In this document: piece after piece, positions 1 through 4,933 of the stretch | How the letters are laid out: every line of letters begins with the position of its first letter | Position numbering within the stretch: position 1 is the first letter of the stretch | Source of the DNA: Ruminococcaceae bacterium UBA1865 | GTDB taxonomy: Bacteria > Bacillota > Clostridia > Oscillospirales > Acutalibacteraceae | Reading direction: 5' to 3' | Length of the DNA: 5,577 bases | NCBI GenBank assembly: GCA_002338255.1 | Contig: DDHX01000058.1 | Span: 14,900 to 20,476 of the forward strand | Translations under genes and position numbers: made by a program | Notes under the pieces: model-generated | What the model was told of the DNA's origin: nothing | The model's input: only the letters and a program-made list of their open reading frames with translations | The model's database searches: none

Positions 1-289
1 CATATCGGCTGTTATCCCCGAAATCATACGCTTCACATTCCGCAGATTGAAGCAGTCCTTCTTCAATCAGATCCTCCAAGTCAATAAAATATGGATTCCC
101 TGCAAAGGTTGAAAAGGATTGATAAGGGGAATCCCCATAGCCGGTGGATCCAAGAGGAAGTATCTGCCAATAGCGCTGCCCGCTTTTTTTCAGCTGATCA
201 ATGAACAGATACGCTTCTTTGGAGAAGCATCCTATCCCATATTTTGATGGAAGACTGGATATGGGCATTAAAATCCCGCTCGCCCTCAT
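1..289 (-). CDS. malQ: 4-alpha-glucanotransferase (amylomaltase), N-terminal part, cut by window edge
   Basis: This is the first ~96 residues of a GH77 4-alpha-glucanotransferase, a cytoplasmic enzyme that transfers alpha-1,4-glucan segments between maltodextrins and releases glucose. The reading frame gives MRASGILMPISSLPSKYGIG, then WQILPLGSTGYGDSPYQSF, then FAGNPYFIDLEDLIEEG; these are the characteristic N-terminal blocks of MalQ (ISSLPS, the WQ-LPLGPTG-like block, DSPYQSFS-FAGNPYFIDL). The catalytic Asp/Glu residues lie beyond the window. I chose the ATG at 289 because homologues start near RASG and a weak purine-rich site (AGAAGTGG) precedes it. An in-frame ATG at 307 would add MKEVVK but has no visible ribosome site. 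It lies 227 bases downstream of the second permease with no obvious terminator between, so it may share the transporter transcript. The family call is secure; the exact start is not. Confidence 0.93.
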   Translation of the reverse strand, partial: MRASGILMPISSLPSKYGIGCFSKEAYLFIDQLKKSGQRYWQILPLGSTGYGDSPYQSFSTFAGNPYFIDLEDLIEEGLLQSAECEAYDFGDNSRY

Positions 290-471
290 CTTTACCACTT
301 CTTTCATTCATTGTTTTTCTATTGAATAACACCATCTACGCCGATTTTGATCATTCATACCTGTGCAAACAAATAGAAAACCTTTGAAGCTCAGACATTG
401 GTAGATGTATTTGTAAAATTGTAAATACGGGTCAGTTTATAGATAATAAATATTTGTAATAGAATTATAAC

Positions 472-501
472 ATTATATGTCATAAATTGTATGCTTTTTA
501 A
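472..501 (-). promoter_or_regulatory. candidate promoter for malQ
   Basis: On the minus strand TTAAAA (496-501) and a perfect TATAAT (472-477) are separated by 18 bases, in the gap between the permease stop and malQ. A second TATAAT lies at 464-469 without a good -35 partner. The gap is very AT-rich, so chance matches are likely. It would give a leader of about 175 bases. The rest of the 290-516 gap shows no convincing terminator, RNA gene or small coding region. Confidence 0.3.
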
Positions 502-516
502 ATGGTTTTTTTATTT

Positions 517-1356
517 TTATCCCTTGACGGCTCCCGCAACCACACCTTTAATGATGTATTTTTGGCAGCTGAGATAGAAGACAACGATTGGCACAATTGC
601 CAGAACCAGCATCGCCATCATCGCGCCCATATCTTTTGAACCGTACCCGCCCTGCAGGGACTGCAACGCAATCGGAATCGTTTTGTAATCGCTGCCGATT
701 AAGAGGTACGGCAGCCGATAGTCGTTCCAAACCCACATGGCGTTCAGGATAGCAACCGTAATGGCGGTCGGCTTAAGTATCGGAAGTACAATCCGGAAGA
801 ATGTTTGGATGGGGTTGCAGCCATCAATCGTAGCTGCCTCTTCAATATCCAGCGGAATACTCTTCACAAAGCCGCTGAAGATAAACACCGAAAGTCCCGC
901 ACCAAAACCGAGATAGATTAAAATAATTCCAATCGGATTGTCAAGGTGCAGCATGTTCGCCATTTTCGACATGGTGAACATCACCATATCAAATGGCACG
1001 ATCATCGAAAAAACAAAAGCATAATACAGCACCTTCGTTGATTTCGTCTTAACTCTGGTAATATACCACGCTGTCATAGAAGTAAATAACACGATTACTA
1101 AGACAGAAAACACCGTAATAAACAATGAGTAGCCAAAAGCGCTAAAGAATCCGGTTTTTTCAATTCCGGTAAAATAGTTTTTGATTCCCACAAAAGTCTG
1201 GCTGGTTGGCAGAGAAAACGGTGCTGTGGAAATAAAAAACCTGCCCTTAAAGGAATTCATCAGTACGATCAGGATTGGGGCCATAAACAGAATGGACATA
1301 ACCGTCAGCACTACAAAAATCATATTATCCAGTCGTTTTGCTTTTGCACTTCTCAT
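517..1356 (-). CDS. carbohydrate ABC transporter permease, MalG-like (CUT1 family)
   Basis: This 279-residue membrane protein is the second permease of a sugar ABC importer. It has about six hydrophobic segments (roughly residues 12-34, 75-98, 109-131, 140-162, 195-217, 247-265). The cytoplasmic EAA loop that docks on the ATPase is clear: EEAATIDGC at 172-180, followed by the LP at 191-192. The C-terminus KYIIKGVVAGAVKG is the usual ending of MalG-type CUT1 permeases, so the gene looks complete. The ATG at 1356 shares its A with the TGA of the upstream permease (TGATG), and an AAGGAGG site lies 10 bases upstream, inside that gene. Both facts indicate translational coupling. Permease identity and family are firm. 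The substrate is not readable from the protein; a maltodextrin is inferred only from the malQ neighbour. No ATPase gene is in the window. Confidence 0.95.
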   Translation of the reverse strand: MRSAKAKRLDNMIFVVLTVMSILFMAPILIVLMNSFKGRFFISTAPFSLPTSQTFVGIKNYFTGIEKTGFFSAFGYSLFITVFSVLVIVLFTSMTAWYITRVKTKSTKVLYYAFVFSMIVPFDMVMFTMSKMANMLHLDNPIGIILIYLGFGAGLSVFIFSGFVKSIPLDIEEAATIDGCNPIQTFFRIVLPILKPTAITVAILNAMWVWNDYRLPYLLIGSDYKTIPIALQSLQGGYGSKDMGAMMAMLVLAIVPIVVFYLSCQKYIIKGVVAGAVKG

Positions 1357-2201
1357 CAGTTTTCGACCTCCTTGCTTCTGGTTAGCCGGAGCTGTATCAG
1401 CGCAATCAGCGCAACCATGATGAAGAACACCACTGCCTTAGCCTGGCCAACGCCCTCATAACCATTGCGGCCATAGAATGTACTGAAAATATCCAGTGCG
1501 AGCATGGAAGATGACTTAGCCGGAGCGCCGCCGCTTAGAGCGAAGTTCTGGTCGAACAGCTTAAAGGAGTTTGTCAGCGTCAGGAATGTGCAGATCGTAA
1601 TAGACGGCATAACCATAGGGATGGTTACACTCTTCAGAACCTGCCATGAGCTTGCGCCATCAATTTCGGCGGCTTCCATCAAGTCGGACGATATGTTTTG
1701 GATACCGGCAACATAGATAATCATCATATAACCTACCATCTGCCAGTTCATCAGAACGACCAGACCCCAGAACCCATAGGTCGAGCTGAATGTAATATCT
1801 ACGCCGAAGTTTAATAATACGCCATTGATAATGAGCTGCCAGATGTAGCCCAGCACAATGCCACCAATTAAGTTAGGCATAAAGAATACAGTACGAAAAA
1901 TATTGGTGCCGCGAATTCCTCGGGTAAGCAACAGGGCGATTACAAATGCGAGCACATTGATGAGCACCACGGAAACGACCGTAAATTTTGTTGTAAATAT
2001 CAACGCGTTGAGAAAATCATGGTCTTCGGTAAAGGCGCGAATGTAGTTGTTCAGCCCAACCCATTGCGAATTGGTTACCGTAGTAAATTTTGTAAATGAA
2101 AGGTAAATACCCAGCAGGAACGGTATTACAAATGCGATAGCAAACGCAATAACCGTAGGCAGGGCAAAAACGGGAAAATACTTTTTTAGCGTTTTTTGCA
2201 T
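1356..2201 (-). CDS. carbohydrate ABC transporter permease, MalF-like (CUT1 family)
   Basis: This 281-residue membrane protein is the first permease of the importer and would pair with the downstream MalG-like subunit to form the channel. Six hydrophobic segments are visible (roughly residues 12-34, 72-93, 104-125, 145-167, 198-220, 255-272). The EAA loop reads MEAAEIDGA (175-183), with the following IP at 194-195. SFKLFDQNFALSGGAP (about 212-227) resembles the FKxFD...TxGGP block common in MalF/UgpA-type CUT1 permeases. It is of the short class, lacking the large periplasmic insertion of enteric MalF, as expected for a Gram-positive. The ATG at 2201 is preceded by GGAGGA at a 6-base spacing. 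It lies about 125 bases after the binding-protein gene, across two hairpins that probably reduce read-through. The transported sugar is unproven. Confidence 0.95.
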   Translation of the reverse strand: MQKTLKKYFPVFALPTVIAFAIAFVIPFLLGIYLSFTKFTTVTNSQWVGLNNYIRAFTEDHDFLNALIFTTKFTVVSVVLINVLAFVIALLLTRGIRGTNIFRTVFFMPNLIGGIVLGYIWQLIINGVLLNFGVDITFSSTYGFWGLVVLMNWQMVGYMMIIYVAGIQNISSDLMEAAEIDGASSWQVLKSVTIPMVMPSITICTFLTLTNSFKLFDQNFALSGGAPAKSSSMLALDIFSTFYGRNGYEGVGQAKAVVFFIMVALIALIQLRLTRSKEVEN

Positions 2202-2219
2202 GGTTGTTCCTCCATTCCA

Positions 2220-2264
2220 GATAAAAAATAGTGAGTGAGTCCATCAGAAACTACACTCACTATT
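2220..2264 (-). terminator. intercistronic terminator-like hairpin between binding protein and permease genes
   Basis: On the minus strand an 11-bp perfect stem (AATAGTGAGTG pairing with CACTCACTATT, arms 2254-2264 and 2227-2237) encloses a 16-base loop and runs directly into TTTTTT (2223-2228). The stem can gain three more pairs (AGT/ACT) past a bulged base. It has the form of an intrinsic terminator but is AT-rich and sits inside an operon, only about 20 bases before the permease start. Partial termination, giving more binding protein than permease, is the inference. Confidence 0.72.
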
Positions 2265-2273
2265 CTTGTCATA

Positions 2274-2301
2274 CTCCGCGCCGCGTTATACGACGCGGGA
2301 G
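2274..2301 (-). promoter_or_regulatory. GC-rich hairpin just after the binding-protein stop codon
   Basis: CCGCGT (2281-2286) and ACGCGG (2293-2298) form a perfect 6-bp GC-rich stem with a 6-base loop. Flanking CTCC (2274-2277) and GGAG (2298-2304 region) can extend it with a small internal bulge. It lies about 30 bases past the binding-protein stop and has no T run after it, so it is not itself an intrinsic terminator. A role in blocking 3' exonuclease decay of the binding-protein mRNA is inferred from position, as known for other binding-protein operons. Confidence 0.55.
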
Positions 2302-2326
2302 GAGCCTATAAAATGATTTCGTTCTA

Positions 2327-3718
2327 TTATTTGCCGCTTTCAGCTTTCCACTGATCAATAACCAGCTTGGTTACATCGTCCCATTTTTTGCTGCCCTGTG
2401 CATACTGCAGCAGTGCGGCACCAAAGTTGTCTTTGAAAGTCTGGCTCGGGAACGCCGTAAAGTTCCACGGCACATTGGTCAACTGGGTATCGCTCATGTA
2501 GCGAAGGACTTCTTTAGCAAGCGGATCGGTTGGCTTTTCATTGTCTTTAAAGGTATCGAAAGGAGCAATGAATTTCAGGTCGTTTGTAACGAAAGCCTTG
2601 CCCTTATCGCTGCTGTACAGCCAGTAGATGAAGTCTTCAGCCAATTTCTGCTTTTCAGGAGAAGCCTGTTTGTTGACTGCAAAGAAGTTTTCTGTGCCTA
2701 CGCAGATAGACTGTTTCTCTTCGCCGGGCATGCCTGTGTAAATTGGAAGGAATTTAATGTCGGATTCTTTGACGACATTGCCGTCAACGCCGGAAATTTG
2801 GCCCCATGCCCAGTTGCCGTTTTGTACCATTGCAGACTGGCCGAGTGCGAACTCCGCCATGGAGTCATCGACGCTCTTGCTGCCTAACAGTTTCGGAGCT
2901 GTTACAGAATTGTTGATGTACAGGTCAAATATGTTCTTGAATTTGTCAGCATTCTGGAATTTGATTTCCTTGGTAGCGTCGCTTTTCAGATCGATCTTAT
3001 TGTCTTTGAACTCATAGTAAACCGGAAGGTTCGCAAGATGAGTCTGCCAACGCCAATCTTCGCCCGGCTTTAGAGAAGTTGAAGAAAACACGCCTTTGAT
3101 CCCAAGTTGTGCTTTTTTGGCGGTCATGTCTTCCGTGACTTCTTTTAACTTAGCAAAGTTATTGATTTCATCCATTGATTTTGCCTTAGCGCCGCTCAAT
3201 GCGAAATACTTCGTCATGATGGCGTTATTGTAGATGATGCCGTAACCTTCGACGACATAAGGGATGCCATACACGCCGTCGCCGTCAGTGACAGCCATGG
3301 TCTTATCACTAAGATGTTTATAGAGCTCGGTGTCTTTTAAATCCGCGCAGTAATCTTTCCATGCAGCGTAGCCCTTAGGCCCGTTAATTTGGAAAAGTGT
3401 AGGCGAATCTGACTTAGCCATTTCAGACTTCAAGGTCTGCTCGTATGTTCCGGCTGCGGCAGTGCTTACCTTTAAGGTGTTCCCTGTCTCCGCTTTGTAA
3501 GCATCGGCAATTTTTTTGTAGACATCGGCAATTTCCGGTTTAAAGTTCAAGTAGTAAATCTCGCCTTTTGCCGCCGCAGTTGACGCTGTTGAAGCCGCAG
3601 GAGCTGTTGAGGCTGCTGGTGCTGATGACGTTGTAGAAGCTGTTCCGCACCCTGTTGTTACGCCGGCAATCATAACAGTTGCTAACGTAAGCGCTAATAA
3701 TTTTTTAAACCTTTTCAT
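2327..3718 (-). CDS. extracellular sugar-binding lipoprotein of an ABC importer (SBP family 1)
   Basis: This 463-residue protein is the solute-binding component that captures the sugar outside the membrane and delivers it to the two permeases. A lipoprotein signal lies at residues 1-24: a basic start (MKRFKK), a hydrophobic core, then VTTGC with Cys24 as the likely lipidated residue. A Ser/Thr/Ala/Pro linker follows (25-50). Family 1 binding-protein landmarks are visible: YGIPYVVEGYGIIYN (150-164), and FALGQSAMVQNGNWAWG (290-306). Trp222, Trp224, Trp303 and Trp305 are candidate sugar-stacking residues. I chose the ATG at 3718 because AAGAAGGAAG precedes it with a 6-base spacing and the signal peptide starts there. 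An in-frame ATG at 3847 would put 43 unlikely residues before the signal. The gene heads the transporter operon. Substrate is inferred as a maltodextrin-like glycan from malQ; other oligosaccharides are possible. Confidence 0.95.
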   Translation of the reverse strand: MKRFKKLLALTLATVMIAGVTTGCGTASTTSSAPAASTAPAASTASTAAAKGEIYYLNFKPEIADVYKKIADAYKAETGNTLKVSTAAAGTYEQTLKSEMAKSDSPTLFQINGPKGYAAWKDYCADLKDTELYKHLSDKTMAVTDGDGVYGIPYVVEGYGIIYNNAIMTKYFALSGAKAKSMDEINNFAKLKEVTEDMTAKKAQLGIKGVFSSTSLKPGEDWRWQTHLANLPVYYEFKDNKIDLKSDATKEIKFQNADKFKNIFDLYINNSVTAPKLLGSKSVDDSMAEFALGQSAMVQNGNWAWGQISGVDGNVVKESDIKFLPIYTGMPGEEKQSICVGTENFFAVNKQASPEKQKLAEDFIYWLYSSDKGKAFVTNDLKFIAPFDTFKDNEKPTDPLAKEVLRYMSDTQLTNVPWNFTAFPSQTFKDNFGAALLQYAQGSKKWDDVTKLVIDQWKAESGK

Positions 3719-3722
3719 ACTG

Positions 3723-3732
3723 CTTCCTTCTT
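3723..3732 (-). promoter_or_regulatory. ribosome binding site that fixes the binding-protein start
   Basis: AAGAAGGAAG lies on the minus strand with its AAGGA core six bases before the ATG at 3718. No comparable site precedes the in-frame ATG at 3847, so the shorter protein beginning with the lipoprotein signal is preferred. Confidence 0.8.
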
Positions 3733-3755
3733 TCAATTGGTTGATTGTTCCACAT

Positions 3756-3822
3756 GAAAACACGTTTCCGTTTTCCTTTTGTTCTGGTATCGTTATCGGA
3801 AACCTTATCGGTAACGTTTTCT
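3756..3822 (-). promoter_or_regulatory. operator-like repeats upstream of the transporter operon
   Basis: Several symmetric elements cluster here, between the candidate promoter and the binding-protein start. (a) A perfect inverted repeat GAAAAC-N8-GTTTTC at 3756-3775. (b) An imperfect dyad CGTTATCGG-N8-TCGGTAACG at 3791-3816, matching at 7 of 9 positions per arm. (c) A tandem 12-base near-repeat, CGTTATCGGAAA then CCTTATCGGTAA, at 3791-3814. (d) On the minus strand AGAAAACGTTACCG (3809-3822), which resembles a CcpA cre or LacI-family operator with the central CG. A sugar-responsive LacI-family repressor and/or CcpA acting as a roadblock is the inference. No regulator gene is in the window. 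Confidence 0.45.
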
Positions 3823-3837
3823 GTGGGGTTTGGATAT

Positions 3838-3866
3838 ATATTATCACAATATTTCACACTTTGCAA
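3838..3866 (-). promoter_or_regulatory. candidate promoter of the sugar transporter operon
   Basis: On the minus strand TTGCAA (3861-3866) and TAATAT (3838-3843) are separated by 17 bases. An overlapping extended -10 reading, TGTGATAAT (3840-3848), is also possible. Each hexamer matches consensus at only about four positions. An alternative -35, TTGACT at 3901-3906, lacks a good -10 at standard spacing (TAAATC with 16 bases). Transcription from here would run straight through the operator-like repeats. Confidence 0.4.
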
Positions 3867-4030
3867 TAGATTTTTATCGATTTATTTGTATTATCTGTAT
3901 AGTCAATAAAGTTTTAATAAATCGTGCCTAAGCAAATCAGTTCGGGCTCAACCGTATTATTTGGATTTTTGGGCCTATGCGAGGTTGAATTCTTCGCTGC
4001 GCTGCGGCACTTTTTAGAAATGCGCAGTGT
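3867..4030. other. intergenic stretch without a gene
   Basis: Together with the promoter, operator and terminator entries this completes the 354-base gap between ogt and the binding-protein gene. No coding region with a ribosome site was found on either strand. The 3867-3935 part is AT-rich. The 3940-4030 part is more GC-rich and contains short inverted repeats, such as CTGCGC (3997-4002) with GCGCAG (4022-4027) and TCAACC with GGTTGA (around 3949 and 3983). These are too weak to name; a dispersed intergenic repeat is possible. Confidence 0.4.
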
Positions 4031-4032
4031 GC

Positions 4033-4059
4033 AAAAAAGGAGGCGGCAAAGCCGCCTCC
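4033..4059 (-). terminator. intrinsic terminator of ogt
   Basis: On the minus strand GGAGGCGGC-TTT-GCCGCCTCC forms a perfect 9-bp, GC-rich stem with a three-base loop (4039-4059), followed directly by TTTTTT (4033-4038). It starts 13 bases after the ogt stop codon. This is a textbook Rho-independent terminator and separates ogt from the transporter operon. Confidence 0.95.
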
Positions 4060-4072
4060 AAGTGGTATTCAT

Positions 4073-4549
4073 TTAACGATTTGCATACTGCTTTTCCAGA
4101 TTCAGTAGACGTTCCTTTATATCCAGACCGCCACCATAACCGACCAGCTTTCCGTTCACACCGATGACACGATGGCAGGGAATAAAAATTGGAATAGGGT
4201 TTCTGTTGTTTGCCATCCCCACCGCGCGAAACGCTTTAAGGCTGCCAACAGCTTGCGCAATTTCTTTGTAACTGCGTGTTTCGCCATAAGGAATAGCGCG
4301 CAGGCTTTTCCAAACGTTTTGTTGAAATTCAGTTCCGGTGGGAGCGAGCGGAAGTGAAAATTCCTTTCTTATTCCCGTAAAATAACTGAGCAGCTGGTTG
4401 CCGGCTTCTTTAAGCAACTCCGTTTCCAAAACAACAGCATCTTCAGGTACCTTTTCGTTTTCAAAGCAGAGGTTTGTAATCGCAGTTCCGTTTTCTGCAA
4501 TCCCAATTTTCCCTATATCAGTTTGATAAAAAAATATGTTTTTCATCAT
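4073..4549 (-). CDS. ogt: methylated-DNA--protein-cysteine S-methyltransferase (O6-alkylguanine repair)
   Basis: This 158-residue protein repairs O6-alkylguanine (and O4-alkylthymine) in DNA by moving the alkyl group irreversibly to its own cysteine. The active-site block IPCHRVIG lies at 123-130, with Cys125 as acceptor. The DNA-recognition part is also intact: EFQQNVWKSLRAIPYGETRSY (74-94), with Tyr94 in the position of the conserved tyrosine, and FRAVGMANNRNPIPI (107-121), with Arg108 as the likely arginine finger and Asn117 in the conserved NP. Length fits the single-domain Ogt/MGMT class; there is no AdaA-type regulatory domain. Two adjacent ATGs (4549 and 4546) both have the AAGGG site at usable spacing (5 or 8 bases), so the start is uncertain by one residue. 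It has its own promoter and terminator, so it appears monocistronic and functionally unrelated to the sugar genes. Confidence 0.97.
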   Translation of the reverse strand: MMKNIFFYQTDIGKIGIAENGTAITNLCFENEKVPEDAVVLETELLKEAGNQLLSYFTGIRKEFSLPLAPTGTEFQQNVWKSLRAIPYGETRSYKEIAQAVGSLKAFRAVGMANNRNPIPIFIPCHRVIGVNGKLVGYGGGLDIKERLLNLEKQYANR

Positions 4550-4592
4550 GTTATCCCTTCATCGTTTCGTATTAACCGTATTTATATTTTCA

Positions 4593-4621
4593 ATTATAGC
4601 AGAAATTACAAAAGCGCTCAA
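4593..4621 (-). promoter_or_regulatory. sigma-A-type promoter of ogt
   Basis: On the minus strand TTGAGC (4616-4621), a 17-base spacer, and a perfect TATAAT (4593-4598) preceded by TGC, making an extended -10. The expected start of transcription is near 4586, giving a leader of about 37 bases before the ATG. This is the best promoter match in the window. Confidence 0.8.
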
Positions 4622-4654
4622 CAGCGATTTTACTAATATAAAAATCCTCTTTTA

Positions 4655-4714
4655 TGTTAAATGGAACAACAGCATCCCTACCAAGCGTAGCTGAGTGCTG
4701 TTGCTCCATTTTTT
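4655..4714 (-). terminator. long hairpin terminator after the small-protein gene
   Basis: Arms 4659-4674 and 4696-4711 pair over 16 positions with a single mismatch (A4666 opposite C4704). The loop contains a second small stem, CTAC (4678-4681) with GTAG (4687-4690). It begins 7 bases past the stop codon of the small gene. On the minus strand the following T run is short (ATTTAACAT) with an A run before the stem; on the plus strand the T run is TTTTTT. It therefore looks usable in both directions, though no plus-strand gene is seen here. Confidence 0.7.
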
Positions 4715-4717
4715 ACT

Positions 4718-4882
4718 TTATCGTTTTGTGTTTGGTCCCAGTGATTGTTTTTTCGTGTTATGGCTCTGGTTCTGATTTTCTAAACGTCCCGACTGATTCA
4801 AACCGCCTGTTGTGACGGGTGTTTGCCCGCTGTATTTTTCATCCCGCAGCTGTTTACTGTCTGTTTGGCTATTTTCCGGCAT
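4718..4882 (-). CDS. small hydrophilic protein, 54 residues, function unknown
   Basis: This frame encodes a 54-residue protein beginning MPENSQTDSKQLRDEKYSGQ and ending HNTKKQSLGPNTKR. It is rich in Asn, Gln, Ser, Thr and Lys, has no Cys or Trp, no hydrophobic segment and no signal peptide, so it is probably soluble and largely disordered. Evidence that it is real: GAGGTGA sits 6 bases before the ATG, the stop is followed after 7 bases by a strong hairpin, and it begins 51 bases after the HAD gene with no terminator between, suggesting one transcript. The C-terminal HNTKK-x-LGPNTKR resembles, from memory, the ending of small clostridial proteins annotated as CPC_1213 family; this was not checked. 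The role of those proteins is not known to me, and I assign none here. Confidence 0.78.
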   Translation of the reverse strand: MPENSQTDSKQLRDEKYSGQTPVTTGGLNQSGRLENQNQSHNTKKQSLGPNTKR

Positions 4883-4933
4883 ATTCTTCACCTCGAAAAT
4901 AGTGTTCCGGATTTGCGATTTGATATTCCCTTC

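Noticed and set aside
407..428. Inverted repeat GTATTT...AAATAC as a terminator after the permease operon
   Set aside because: Only six AT-rich pairs, a 10-base loop and no T run on either strand.
391..483. 30-residue minus-strand frame downstream of the second permease
   Set aside because: No ribosome site, AT-driven composition, no recognisable features.
548..736. 62-residue minus-strand frame inside the second permease
   Set aside because: Shadow of the permease, whose EAA loop and C-terminus are in the other frame.
2757..3017. Plus-strand 86-residue frame opposite the binding protein
   Set aside because: Antisense shadow of well-supported coding sequence, without a ribosome site or recognisable features.
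3719..3847. In-frame 43-residue extension of the binding protein from an upstream ATG
   Set aside because: It would place charged residues before a clear lipoprotein signal, has no ribosome site, and the DNA holds operator-like repeats instead; the ATG at 3718 has a good site.
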